The notes under the pieces: generated by a model
Seen by the model: only the letters and a program-made list of their open reading frames with translations
Database searches by the model: none
Told to the model about the DNA's origin: nothing
Virus record (IMG/VR): IMGVR_UViG_3300043436_002567
Location: 1-24,806 of that record
DNA: 24,806 bases
From: a virus
Direction: 5' to 3' (one strand)
Shown: positions 13,926 through 21,932 of the stretch, one piece after another
How the letters are laid out: the number at the start of each line of letters is the position of its first letter
Numbering within the stretch: position 1 is the stretch's first letter
Made by a program: the position numbers and the translations under genes

Positions 13926-14529
13926 ATGCTTCTTCTGTAGTTACTGGATATTGTACACTAACATCTTCATCATTGGTAAATAAACCTGGTTCCAAATGAT
14001 TTTCAATGTGATTTTGAAGAGATTGTGCAATGTTTTTAAGATAGTTTATCATCAAGACTCTCTCTTCTTTTTTATTGCTAATCTGCTTATCCAATTTGAC
14101 AACCTTCTCAGCTTCAAAGTCAGGATCTTCCTTGTTACGCTCAAACTTTACACTTGCTTCTAAGCTGTTTATGGCAAGCTCATGATTGACTTGTGCTAAA
14201 TGAAGCGACACTATTGCATCTACAACACTACTCTCGTGTATTGATATGTTAGTATCTTTAGTAATCTCGTCATGTCCAAGCATGGATTGTATATCAGGCA
14301 TTGAAATCCTTGTGGTTCCTAACAATTCATTCAGTCTTCTGATGCGATTAGATACGTGGTCAGATAGCGACAATGTGCTGTTGAGAGGACCTTTTGTGAT
14401 GTTAAAAGTTGTTTTGTTGTACAACTTCATGAATAAAACTAAAAAGCGACCTAGTTCAAAAGGATTTTCAGAAACAGTTTCTTTCAAATCATTTGCATAA
14501 TACAGGTCATCTAATGTGCGTAATTCCAT
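13870..14529 (-). CDS. Hypothetical helical protein, 219 aa
   Basis: MELRTLDDLYYANDLKETVS. It is helical throughout, with a long amphipathic stretch (residues about 100-170, FERNKEDPDFEAEKVVKLDKQ) and a basic tail (EPRRSRRKKKPDY). It lies between the VWA gene and the radical SAM gene. No family is recognised; a scaffold or DNA-associated role would be guesswork. Confidence 0.65.
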   Translation of the reverse strand: MELRTLDDLYYANDLKETVSENPFELGRFLVLFMKLYNKTTFNITKGPLNSTLSLSDHVSNRIRRLNELLGTTRISMPDIQSMLGHDEITKDTNISIHESSVVDAIVSLHLAQVNHELAINSLEASVKFERNKEDPDFEAEKVVKLDKQISNKKEERVLMINYLKNIAQSLQNHIENHLEPGLFTNDEDVSVQYPVTTEEAYEPVQEPRRSRRKKKPDY

Positions 14530-14546
14530 ATAAATAAATTTAGTAT

Positions 14547-14576
14547 AAACCCCAGAAGTTTAAACTCCCAGGGTTT
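14547..14576 (-). terminator. Hairpin between the VWA gene and the next
   Basis: AAACCC and GGGTTT arms around an AGTTTAAACT core, in the 51-nt gap after the VWA stop. An AT-rich tail follows but no clean T-run, so termination is only possible. Confidence 0.4.
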
Positions 14577-14580
14577 AAAG

Positions 14581-16446
14581 TTACAACATTACACGTTCTT
14601 TAACAAGTCTATCAATCTTGCGAGACATGTATGATACCATCTCACGTGGTAATTCCTTGATATTTGTCATTTTGATAAAATGCTCAAACATTTCTGCAGA
14701 AGGTACAGCCTCTTCAATTGCAATCTGTATGACTTGGAAGCCAAGATTTTGCGCTTTAAGAACTTTGTCACGTGTATCTCTGATACCTTCCTTACCACCA
14801 TAATCGTATGCAGCAGGCTGACCATCAGATAAAACAAACAACAAACCTACGTCTTCTGTCTGTTTTCTGATACGCTTAGCAGTTGCAAGAATCGCATCAC
14901 CATCGCGGTTGTTTGATCTTGCTGATACTGTACCTAATGCATAAGGTTCTGCGTGAAACTTAGGCTCACGATAGATTCTGATTTGAGTAGTACCATATCC
15001 ACCCTCGTCTGCTGTATGACCATAAATGTACAATTGCACATCACGCATACCTTTGAAGACTTCATTGATGAAAATAGCAGCATCACGTGCTTTTTGAATT
15101 TTACTTCCACACATTGAACCAGACTCATCAATAAGAACACCTACACAGATCTTATCAGTCTTTACTTGACCATAACGCTCATACACAGTTGGTACTCTTT
15201 GAACTGCCTCAGCAATCTTGTTAGTATCCAATCTACCTGAACGCATAGATTTCATAGCAAACTGATAGTCTTTGCTTTTTCGTGCAAATAACTTCTGTAA
15301 TACAGCAGCTTTGGTTGTGTCAATATTCTTTACAGAACGTTGATAAGAACCTTTGTCAGAGTTGGCTTTGATAAAACTAACAGTTCCATCAGATGAAGAA
15401 CCTTCAGCTTCATAGTCCATGTTTTTTCTACTCAATGGTTCATCTGTCATATCATCAACAAAATCATTGAATGCTGACATTTCAGATTCATCTCCTTCAT
15501 CAGATTCATCTTCACCAAAAGAGTTATCCATCATTTCCTTAGCAAACTCGTTGACTTCACTCTTACTCATGCCTGGCATACCAGCACCAGATGATTTTGA
15601 TTTGTCTTCACCTTCATCATCTCCGTCACCATCTTCATCATCACTTCCTCCACCGCCTGGTGGCTCTTCTTCTTCCTCAACATACTTGTAGACAATGTTT
15701 GCAAGGCTTGTAGCCATAGACATACAGTCATCACTTGTTGCAGGTATACCACCATGCTTTTTAAGCAATCTTTCAATTTGCTTAAGTGGTGCAGCAAACT
15801 CCTCAAGTTCTTCTTCAGTCACATTTGCAGGATATCTCAACATTCTTGTCAGAAGGTCAAGAAGCCTTTTCTGTGGCTTTTCTTCTTCACTTAAAGGCTC
15901 ATAGTTTTTATCAAACAAATGGTCTTTGTACTTCTGCACAAACTTCAAGTAACCAGGTAATCTGTTTGAAAGCTTTTTGTCAATACGCTCAGTATTCAAG
16001 ATACTAAACATGTAGTCTTTCAAAGAGAAGTGCTTTCTTGAAGTATCTCTGCAGGTAATAGATTTACCATACTCGCTTGTAGTCTGCATTGATGCAAGCG
16101 CAGCGTTTTGTATAGCAGCACCATAAAATGCATCAAGAATTTCAGGATCTGGTTCGCGATACTTACCATCTTCGTCTTTCAACATGTGAACAGGAATCTG
16201 CAACTGTTTGTTGTTCTTAGGGTCTCCTGCCTTGTACTCAAATGTCTTTGGAACACCAATTACTCTAAACATAGAGCCAATCATCTTTGCAGATGTTTGT
16301 AAACTGTCTGTGGACTTTGTAAAGAAAGAAGAGTAATTACTTCTTCCACTATCCCAGTTAAAGAACCTATTGGTGTTGTCCTTGTACGTGTAGGATTCTT
16401 CTTGTCTCCTACCAAACCAGTCTTTGGCATAGTTATTTTTGCTCAT
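14581..16446 (-). CDS. CobT-like VWA (MIDAS) protein
   Basis: 621 aa. Residues 1-255 are helical. Residues 255-345 are a very acidic, Gly/Ser/Asp-rich linker. From about 380 comes LDTNKIAEAVQRVPTVYERY, and then a von Willebrand A domain at 433-600. Its MIDAS residues are visible: DESGSM (440-445), a DGD near 516 and LSDGQP (540-545). This matches the C-terminal half of CobT-type proteins that partner CobS/MoxR ATPases. Phage copies are not thought to make cobalamin, since no other chelatase genes are here. Probably an adaptor that presents a target to the ATPase encoded upstream (16608-17894). Confidence 0.85.
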   Translation of the reverse strand: MSKNNYAKDWFGRRQEESYTYKDNTNRFFNWDSGRSNYSSFFTKSTDSLQTSAKMIGSMFRVIGVPKTFEYKAGDPKNNKQLQIPVHMLKDEDGKYREPDPEILDAFYGAAIQNAALASMQTTSEYGKSITCRDTSRKHFSLKDYMFSILNTERIDKKLSNRLPGYLKFVQKYKDHLFDKNYEPLSEEEKPQKRLLDLLTRMLRYPANVTEEELEEFAAPLKQIERLLKKHGGIPATSDDCMSMATSLANIVYKYVEEEEEPPGGGGSDDEDGDGDDEGEDKSKSSGAGMPGMSKSEVNEFAKEMMDNSFGEDESDEGDESEMSAFNDFVDDMTDEPLSRKNMDYEAEGSSSDGTVSFIKANSDKGSYQRSVKNIDTTKAAVLQKLFARKSKDYQFAMKSMRSGRLDTNKIAEAVQRVPTVYERYGQVKTDKICVGVLIDESGSMCGSKIQKARDAAIFINEVFKGMRDVQLYIYGHTADEGGYGTTQIRIYREPKFHAEPYALGTVSARSNNRDGDAILATAKRIRKQTEDVGLLFVLSDGQPAAYDYGGKEGIRDTRDKVLKAQNLGFQVIQIAIEEAVPSAEMFEHFIKMTNIKELPREMVSYMSRKIDRLVKERVML

Positions 16447-16469
16447 AAAATTGAGTTATTGAATTAATA

Positions 16470-16508
16470 CTAATAGAAAAGAGAGAAGGACACTGATGTC
16501 CCTCTCTC
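16470..16508 (-). terminator. Intrinsic terminator between the AAA+ and VWA genes
   Basis: On the minus strand GAGAGAGGGACA and TGTCCTTCTCTC pair around TCAG, followed by TTTTCTATT. The stem is strong, 12 bp with one mismatch. It lies upstream of the VWA start, so it would separate or attenuate transcription between the two partner genes, and the VWA gene may need readthrough or its own promoter in the 23 nt beyond. Confidence 0.75.
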
Positions 16509-16607
16509 ATGTTCTACATTGCTGATCCTACTACAGCATGTTTCGTGTTAGCAAACATAATCTTCTGATAATGGTCTGCTACAGTCAAAAGGATCCCAGT
16601 TTGGTTT

Positions 16608-17894
16608 TCAGAACGCAGATACAATTGAAAGTACCTTGCTACGCTCAGACACGCCAATACCATCCTCAAACAATGGCATAATAGTAGACAACAATGCTTT
16701 GTCTACATCAAACCCATCAGACACCAAACTTGCTGCCTGAAGTGTGTGACGAACTGAAATCGCAGAAGATAATTCCTGCTCTTTGTACTGCTTACGTATT
16801 TCATTAGAAACACGCACAATTGCAGTTGCAACTTTTTCCTCAACACCTGTACGAAGCATAAGGATTTTAACCTCATCTTCTTGCTTAGGATAGTCAAGTT
16901 CAATAGGAAAGAAGCGGTCAAGCAATGCTCTATCTATTGCCTGTGTACCTGAGTACTCAGAACCTAGATTGGCAGTTGCAAAGAACACAGTGCTGTCGTT
17001 CACTTGAACTGTTCTGTCACCTTCATCGCAAGCGATATCAACAGGCAAGTAACGTCTCTTATCCAAACATGGAAACAAGATATTATTTGCTGCCAATGGT
17101 GCGCGGTTAAGCTCATCTAACAACACAATTCCTCCAGACTTGATATGTCCTACAAAAGGAGCATAATCAAAAGCTGAATGACCTTCTTTGTTGATACGGT
17201 GAACACCTAACAAGGCAGATTGAGCATCTTGTACAGTACCCATATCTTGAGTAAACAATTCTTTACCCATTGCCTTTGCTAAGTGCATCAAGATTTCTGT
17301 TTTACCAGAACCTGTAGGCCCTACCAACAAAGTGTTCTCTCCACGCAATACGTTACGCACCATCAAGAACCAAATGTCTGGATCAATGTGGAATCCACAA
17401 TCCTCACGTTTTGGCACTGGATAATGCGCAGCAATTGTACGCTTCAAGTTTGTTCCAGAAGGAATCTCTCCTTCTTCAACTGGCTTAGGTGCTACCTTAG
17501 TATCCCAGTCAAATTTGTATCCAAATGATGCAAATTGATTTGCCATTTCTTTGACATAATCTACATCATAATGTCCACAGTCTAACAAGTAGTCAACTGT
17601 GAAATCACACACGTCTTGAATCTTTTCTTCACCCAACATAGAAATTGGGAAAGCAGATTTCTCAAAGAACAATGCTGTTACATGTTCTTTCATGATATGC
17701 AAATGGTCGTCTTCAGGGAAGTCATACTCATCTGCTATGAAAATGGTACCAAGTGGAAACTTTGCAAATTCTGCAATAGGACCTGTAATTTTCAAGTCTT
17801 CAATGCTTCTTGTAAGTTTTTTCTCAAATGCTTGACCTGGTAAAGTCTTAATTTGGTAACTTGTACCTTCAATGATTGATTGCAATAGGATCAT
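16608..17894 (-). CDS. MoxR/CobS-like AAA+ ATPase
   Basis: 428 aa. Residues 1-150 are a family-specific N-terminus. The AAA+ core has Walker A GPTGSGKTE (192-200), Walker B IVLLDELNRA (256-265), a sensor-1 region FFATANLGSEYSG (304-316) and an Arg-finger segment DRALLDRFF (321-329). MoxR-clade ATPases form hexamers and work with VWA partners as chaperone-like machines; cyanophages and other large phages carry CobS-like versions. The VWA gene follows directly. A short hairpin (GCAGCA/TGCTGC) and a TTGACA lie in the leader. Confidence 0.9.
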   Translation of the reverse strand: MILLQSIIEGTSYQIKTLPGQAFEKKLTRSIEDLKITGPIAEFAKFPLGTIFIADEYDFPEDDHLHIMKEHVTALFFEKSAFPISMLGEEKIQDVCDFTVDYLLDCGHYDVDYVKEMANQFASFGYKFDWDTKVAPKPVEEGEIPSGTNLKRTIAAHYPVPKREDCGFHIDPDIWFLMVRNVLRGENTLLVGPTGSGKTEILMHLAKAMGKELFTQDMGTVQDAQSALLGVHRINKEGHSAFDYAPFVGHIKSGGIVLLDELNRAPLAANNILFPCLDKRRYLPVDIACDEGDRTVQVNDSTVFFATANLGSEYSGTQAIDRALLDRFFPIELDYPKQEDEVKILMLRTGVEEKVATAIVRVSNEIRKQYKEQELSSAISVRHTLQAASLVSDGFDVDKALLSTIMPLFEDGIGVSERSKVLSIVSAF

Positions 17895-17983
17895 CTGTTT
17901 TATTTTTTAAAAACGTTAATAAATTCATCGCAGCATTTTGCTGCATCTTGTCAAAAACTCTATCTAGAGTACTTAATGGGCAT

Positions 17984-18012
17984 AAAAAAAGGTGATTTTA
18001 AAAACCACCTTT
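17984..18012 (-). terminator. Intrinsic terminator overlapping a gene end
   Basis: AAAGGTG and CACCTTT (7 bp) around an 11-nt A/T-rich loop, then a run of seven T's ending in ATG. The stem includes the last codons of the gene at 17998-18501. It ends that transcript before the AAA+ gene, which therefore probably has its own promoter in 17895-17983. Confidence 0.8.
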
Positions 18013-18501
18013 GAAATCATTTAAGTTGAACTCAGGATCATCTCCTGAATTTCCACCTTTTCGCTTCTTGTAAGCTCTCATTTCTTCAAGAATTTTGTCC
18101 AAAGCATCTTTGTCTCTTGCTTCCATGGCAGCTTTAGCTCTGTTCTGGATGTCTTCAAGAAAAGCAATGTCATCAAATGTAAATCCTTTAAGAACATTAT
18201 CCAAATCAGCCATGATGTCTGCAGGATTGCGAGCAGATCTTTCTTCTCGTTTTGAGCTTGTACTCATCTCACGATTTTGAATCTCTTCTAACTGCTGATA
18301 TGCTGTTTGTCTTGCCTCTTCAAGTTTCTCAGAAAGTAAATCTAACATTCCAATGGACATGATAGGACTTCCCTTTACTTTAGTGACAATACCCATAGGC
18401 ATACCGTCGTCTGAAACCTCAATACCAATGATGATATGTTGTCCATACTCTTTTTCTTCTCTTTCAACTAGTTCTTTTAAGTCTAAAATTATACTCTTCA
18501 T
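17998..18501 (-). CDS. Hypothetical protein, 167 aa
   Basis: MKSIILDLKELVEREEKEYG. The first 60 residues look like a small alpha/beta domain (HIIIGIEVSDDGMPMGIVTK). A Ser/Arg-rich linker (MSTSSKREERSARN) follows, then a helical C-terminus with KKRKGG and an acidic end. It may serve the AAA+/VWA pair downstream, but nothing in the sequence proves that. Confidence 0.65.
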   Translation of the reverse strand: MKSIILDLKELVEREEKEYGQHIIIGIEVSDDGMPMGIVTKVKGSPIMSIGMLDLLSEKLEEARQTAYQQLEEIQNREMSTSSKREERSARNPADIMADLDNVLKGFTFDDIAFLEDIQNRAKAAMEARDKDALDKILEEMRAYKKRKGGNSGDDPEFNLNDFKGGF

Positions 18502-18519
18502 CTTTTCTTTTTTAAAGGA

Positions 18520-18834
18520 TTATTTTACTTCGTCAGCCAACTTCTTTAGTTCTGGGCTGCACTCTTCAATCAACTCTACAATTGGTCTTAACTTGTCTAC
18601 AACAGAGTTAACCAACGCAAAGTATTGCGTTTCTTTAAACTTTTGAGCATGACCTTCTGGAATGCTAACAATAGCTATTCCATTACCAAATGGAGTGTCA
18701 ACGTTCTTTGACATCACATTCTTCTCAAGGTTTTCATTTAAACTCTTCAAGTACTTATCAAAACGATAGTACACAAGGATAATCTCCTCGTTTGTTAGAC
18801 CTTTCATGTCTAATTGCTTGCTTTCTTCACTCAT
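18520..18834 (-). CDS. Hypothetical helical protein, 104 aa
   Basis: MSEESKQLDMKGLTNEEIIL, almost entirely helical with YRFDKYLKSLNENLEKNV. ATGA overlap with the upstream gene. No family is recognised. Confidence 0.65.
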   Translation of the reverse strand: MSEESKQLDMKGLTNEEIILVYYRFDKYLKSLNENLEKNVMSKNVDTPFGNGIAIVSIPEGHAQKFKETQYFALVNSVVDKLRPIVELIEECSPELKKLADEVK

Positions 18835-19355
18835 GGCAGCTGAATTTCTGTGCTAATTACTAAAAAGTTCTTTGGCAAAAGCTTGCGATTGATGAACTCA
18901 TCTATCACATCTTTGGTTGATATTCCTAAATTACGCAAAGTTGCAGATTTAGGCAAATCTAAGTACCATTCATAGTCTTTTTGCCCAATATTGGTACCAA
19001 AAATAGCATTAATGATCTTAGTTTCACCTACAAAAAGCTTCTTTGCTTTAAGAACATGAAGGTATTGCTTAGCTTTATTGTAATCAGATACAATTCTGCT
19101 AAGTGTAGAAGGTGAAAAAGAAGCAATCTGCTCAGGAGAATACTCTTTCAAACCATACATCAAACGTCTAAACATTTGTCTCTGAACCATGTTCAAGTGA
19201 ATCTTTTCCACTTGTTCCTGTGTTCTCTTGACAGCGTTTGATCTTGTAATCTTGTTTTGCGCAAGCTTGTCATACCTAATCATTTGAGCTTTACCGTTCA
19301 AATCATAGGTAACAATACCTTGTGCTGTGGCTGTAATGGATGCAAATTTCTGCAT
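18831..19355 (-). CDS. Basic hypothetical protein, 174 aa
   Basis: A short beta start (MQKFASITATAQGIVTYDLN) is followed by a basic helical region (TRSNAVKRTQEQVEKIHLN, RRLMYGLKEYSPEQI) and a segment SPSTLSRIVSDYNKAK that could be a helix-turn-helix. Predicted nucleic acid binding is inference from charge. No Shine-Dalgarno is seen. Confidence 0.65.
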   Translation of the reverse strand: MQKFASITATAQGIVTYDLNGKAQMIRYDKLAQNKITRSNAVKRTQEQVEKIHLNMVQRQMFRRLMYGLKEYSPEQIASFSPSTLSRIVSDYNKAKQYLHVLKAKKLFVGETKIINAIFGTNIGQKDYEWYLDLPKSATLRNLGISTKDVIDEFINRKLLPKNFLVISTEIQLP

Positions 19356-19404
19356 AATTGATAATTAAAAAGTGAATACTTCAGCGTTCTTTACGCTATT
19401 TTAG

Positions 19405-19608
19405 TCATTTCCTCTGCCAGAGAGGTGTTTCAAGATCCCATAAATGAGATGCAAGTTTAATTGCCATCACTGTAACTAAGGTCAAAGGACCAAGTACAGT
19501 GTGAAGAAGATCTCCAATGTCATATCTTCCTACTTCTGAGGCATGTTGCAAAATAATTGTTGTGTTCACAACATACAAAAACATAATAATAAGCACCAAT
19601 GCTAACAT
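19405..19608 (-). CDS. Two-helix membrane protein, 67 aa
   Basis: The start MLALVLIIMFLYVVNTTIIL is chosen because the longer frame overlaps the next gene upstream. One clear span covers residues 1-20. A second covers VLGPLTLVTVMAIKLASHLW, before a short basic end. Confidence 0.6.
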   Translation of the reverse strand: MLALVLIIMFLYVVNTTIILQHASEVGRYDIGDLLHTVLGPLTLVTVMAIKLASHLWDLETPLWQRK

Positions 19609-19619
19609 ACTCTCTAAAT

Positions 19620-19847
19620 TTAAAATGGTAAATTTTCCTCTTTCTCTTGCTCCAACGCATGTCCAGAACATGGTGGTACTTTATTCACAGGAAGCTTGGC
19701 TTCTCTGCTCATTTCTTCATCAGCCTCTTTCTCATAAAGTTCTTGCCATTTAGCTTGTTCAGCCCAATACGCGTCATCTTCATATTCAAAGCCTTCATTT
19801 GGATCATCTTCACGCATTTGCATGAATAACTCTTTCATTCGTCCCAT
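19620..19847 (-). CDS. Acidic hypothetical protein, 75 aa
   Basis: MGRMKELFMQMREDDPNEGF, rich in Glu, Asp and aromatic residues (EYEDDAYWAEQAKWQELYEK). Probably helical. It starts 2 nt after the upstream stop. Confidence 0.6.
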   Translation of the reverse strand: MGRMKELFMQMREDDPNEGFEYEDDAYWAEQAKWQELYEKEADEEMSREAKLPVNKVPPCSGHALEQEKEENLPF

Positions 19848-19849
19848 GC

Positions 19850-20098
19850 TTAAAAGTTTTGGCGTTGATAATCTCTAATTTTGTTTAACAAGTCTTCATT
19901 GTAATTTGTGAAAAAACTTGTTGACATCAATGTTGTACCTACAATAGCTTTTTCGTTGCCTAGATAAGGCATACTTGTAGCACCTACAGGTATTGGTCTT
20001 TCTATACCATCATCATCAATGTATGTAACATCTGCTTTCAGATTGAATCCTAAGACAGATGTAATTACGTTGTTAAATCTACTCTGAGACATCGTCAT
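19850..20098 (-). CDS. Hypothetical protein, 82 aa
   Basis: MTMSQSRFNNVITSVLGFNL; a second ATG two codons in may be the real start. It has DVTYIDDDGIERPIPVGATS in the middle and a helical end. Function unknown. Confidence 0.6.
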   Translation of the reverse strand: MTMSQSRFNNVITSVLGFNLKADVTYIDDDGIERPIPVGATSMPYLGNEKAIVGTTLMSTSFFTNYNEDLLNKIRDYQRQNF

Positions 20099-20113
20099 TA
20101 ATTTAAGTTAATA

Positions 20114-20374
20114 CTAGTGTGACTTTACATAAGCCCACAAGAGTAAAAGCATTGCAGCACCAATAAATCCATACAGCATGTATTTCATAGGACGAAACAT
20201 GCGTTCATCTTCTCTGATTTCATCTGCTATAGATTCTAATTGAGCAATCTTCAACTCTAGCTCATGCCTTCTTATACGATACCAAGCCTCACTTGGCTCA
20301 TAAATGTGCAATTCTTCAAGCTCATTTTGATAGCCTTCAATCTTTGCATTCACTTCTTTGAGTTTTCTATTCAT
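20114..20374 (-). CDS. Coiled-coil protein with C-terminal membrane anchor, 86 aa
   Basis: Residues 1-58 form a long coiled coil (MNRKLKEVNAKIEGYQNELE..., LKIAQLESIADEIRED). Residues 64-82 are a single transmembrane helix (YMLYGFIGAAMLLLLWAYV). The tail-anchored layout is seen in some phage lysis or membrane-associated proteins, but a lysis role is not shown. Confidence 0.65.
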   Translation of the reverse strand: MNRKLKEVNAKIEGYQNELEELHIYEPSEAWYRIRRHELELKIAQLESIADEIREDERMFRPMKYMLYGFIGAAMLLLLWAYVKSH

Positions 20375-20411
20375 TTGATTTAAGTTTTACAAGTTCAACA
20401 TAGCCAAGTAA

Positions 20412-20441
20412 AGGTGGGTGAATGTCATCAAACACCCACCT
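20412..20441 (-). terminator. Strong hairpin, probable terminator
   Basis: AGGTGGGTG and CACCCACCT (9 bp, GC-rich) around a 12-nt loop, with TTTAC on the minus-strand 3' side. It follows the stop of the gene at 20474-20875. Confidence 0.6.
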
Positions 20442-20473
20442 ATTCCAAGGTCATCTACAACCACATAGAATAT

Positions 20474-20875
20474 TTAATTCTCTTCGTCCTCTTTCAAAAA
20501 TCTGTGTGCAACAAAGCGCAATAACAAATTCATGTGATACTCTACGTCTTCTAAAGTAATCTCACCTGTCATTAAAGCACCTTTGTTGAATGCATCTTTC
20601 ATTTGCTGCACTGTTCTGTACAAGAAATCAAACACATCATCATGTTGCTTTGCAAGTTCATCAAACTTCTTAAGCCAGAATTCTTCACTTTCAGCTTTTG
20701 CATTAAAAATCTGAAGCAATTCTGAGTATGCATTCTGTGTTTCAAGCAATTGCCTTTTACACTCTACACCTTCTTGAGCTTGCTTGTTCATCTCATTCTG
20801 AAGCAGTTTAATGTGTTGCTTATCACTAATGAGTTTCTTTGTCTCACTTTTTTCTTTTGTCTGACTTTTTGCCAT
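20474..20875 (-). CDS. Coiled-coil hypothetical protein, 133 aa
   Basis: A Lys/Glu-rich start (MAKSQTKEKSETKKLISDKQ), a long coiled coil to about residue 80 (AKAESEEFWLKKFDELAKQ) and an acidic helical end. It starts inside the end of the 56-aa Cys protein gene. No family is recognised. Confidence 0.65.
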   Translation of the reverse strand: MAKSQTKEKSETKKLISDKQHIKLLQNEMNKQAQEGVECKRQLLETQNAYSELLQIFNAKAESEEFWLKKFDELAKQHDDVFDFLYRTVQQMKDAFNKGALMTGEITLEDVEYHMNLLLRFVAHRFLKEDEEN

Positions 20876-21014
20876 TTTGATAGATATTTAAGTTACGTTT
20901 TGATCCTTTGATTGTCCCTTCAATCACTACTTTATAGGAAGTATCAGATGTCTCAATACACACATTGCATGTTGAGACATCATCTGAAATACATACTTTA
21001 CAAACACTCTTCAT
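20844..21014 (-). CDS. Small Cys-paired protein, 56 aa
   Basis: MKSVCKVCISDDVSTCNVCI carries two CxxC pairs only 7 residues apart, followed by a beta stretch and a basic end (NGKKSDKRKK). One zinc or Fe-S site is possible. The frame fills the gap between two genes, overlapping the downstream start by 32 nt. Confidence 0.6.
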   Translation of the reverse strand: MKSVCKVCISDDVSTCNVCIETSDTSYKVVIEGTIKGSKRNLNIYQNGKKSDKRKK

Positions 21015-21015
21015 A

Positions 21016-21288
21016 TTAGTAAGCGTCTTGTTCAGGTCCTAAACTAATCCAGTCACTATCTTCCAAAATCCAAACTTCACCTATGTATCCATCAGGACGC
21101 AAAACGTAAATTGTAGTAGGAAACTCTAGTACTATATAGCTATCAGCACGTTTTACAATGCTACCAAGCCTTTCGTCAGTCATTTTTATTACGTTTTTGA
21201 CAAAACGTTTCTCTTCGCGAGTTAGGTCTTTTTGGCTGTTTGCCTTGGACGCACCTAAGAGGACCAATAACATCATAATAAACTTCAT
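21016..21288 (-). CDS. Secreted small protein, 90 aa
   Basis: MKFIMMLLVLLGASKANSQK is a short signal peptide ending near ANS-Q. The mature part is a small basic then beta-rich domain (DSYIVLEFPTTIYVLRPDGY). ATGA overlap with the upstream gene. Role unknown; periplasmic location inferred. Confidence 0.65.
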   Translation of the reverse strand: MKFIMMLLVLLGASKANSQKDLTREEKRFVKNVIKMTDERLGSIVKRADSYIVLEFPTTIYVLRPDGYIGEVWILEDSDWISLGPEQDAY

Positions 21289-21587
21289 ATTTCGTAGTTG
21301 TTTGGATCAACAAAAACACCAATCAAATGATAAGTGTTATCTTGTAAAAGTTCGCCATAGACTCTTTGTCCTGGCTCGTAATCATCAAGTTTGATAGTGA
21401 CAAGCGTATTACCAATAACATGTTGTTCTTTGGTTATCCTGTCGTTTACGCTGAGGTCATCAGCTGACATGTCGTATAACTGTCTTGTGACAGTCCAGTT
21501 GTCATCTTTGTCTTTAGATAAATACGCGAACATCTCAATTTTGGATTTCTTAAACGTATCTATGACATCTTTGAGTCTTTTCTCTTC
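21285..21587 (-). CDS. Hypothetical protein, 100 aa
   Basis: The start MEEKRLKDVIDTFKKSK is chosen because the longer frame runs into the GC-rich leader without gene character. The second half is beta-rich (VIGNTLVTIKLDDYEPGQRV). It begins about 77 nt after the terminator at 21664. Confidence 0.65.
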   Translation of the reverse strand, partial: EEKRLKDVIDTFKKSKIEMFAYLSKDKDDNWTVTRQLYDMSADDLSVNDRITKEQHVIGNTLVTIKLDDYEPGQRVYGELLQDNTYHLIGVFVDPNNYEI

Positions 21588-21663
21588 CATAAAAAATAAG
21601 GTTTTTGTGTGTGATTGGATACCTGCAACAACATGCAACACCCCTGCTGCATGCTATTACAGA

Positions 21664-21685
21664 TAAAAATGAGCTACTTTAGCTC
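21664..21685 (-). terminator. Intrinsic terminator of the twister A transcript
   Basis: GAGCTAAAGTAGCTC forms a 6-bp stem with a 3-nt loop, followed by ATTTTTATC. It ends the RNA that carries twister A, giving a 3' cleavage product of about 199 nt. Confidence 0.8.
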
Positions 21686-21693
21686 AGGACATG

Positions 21694-21802
21694 TACTCTT
21701 ACAAGGTTGCAACCCTTGGAGGTGGTCATCCCATTAAGTGATTGCGTTAAAAGACAGACGACGTCTAATAGCATCCTATCCTTACCTGCTTGGATAAGAG
21801 TA
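21694..21802 (-). ncRNA. Folded RNA domain 3' of twister A
   Basis: TACTCTTA and TAAGAGTA (8 bp) close a 109-nt domain directly after the ribozyme. Its outer strand shares base 21802 with ribozyme stem P1, and that stem is short. Inside are smaller hairpins (TATCC/GGATA, AGAC/GTCT, GGTTGCAACC). An open frame crossing this area is not credible as a gene. Confidence 0.5.
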
Positions 21803-21867
21803 TTCCCCTCTGCATTCAGTACGCGTATACTGTCAGCCCTTGGGAAGCTGAAATGATGCATTAAAAT
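21802..21867 (-). ncRNA. Twister self-cleaving ribozyme A
   Basis: On the minus strand: short P1 (ATT/AAT), then UUAAUGC with predicted cleavage between U and A (21863/21862). P2 is UGC/GCA. The P4 hairpin CAGC-UUCCCAAGG-GCUG carries the conserved CCCAAG. An extra hairpin CAGTA/TACTG follows, and then GCAGAGGGG. T1 pairs loop CCC with GGGG; T2 pairs UC (after AAUGCA) with GG of the loop. Known twisters (rice, env22) have the same order, with GC/GC in T2. The extra hairpin is an allowed variable element. Cleavage would free the 3' end of the upstream 68-aa gene's message. Confidence 0.82.
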
Positions 21868-21932
21868 GGGAGCCTTGTGGTTATCCAAGCTCCAGCCAAC
21901 CTTTTTAGTAGGATTTTTCAAAAGAGGACTGC

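Noticed and set aside
15419-15691. Ser/Pro-rich plus-strand open frame
   Set aside because: Antisense of the acidic linker of the VWA protein; the Ser runs mirror Asp/Glu codons.
16608-16640. prfB-type programmed frameshift at TTCTGA
   Set aside because: Re-pairing from UUC to UCU is poor and no upstream Shine-Dalgarno-like stimulator is present; kept only as an open-frame observation.
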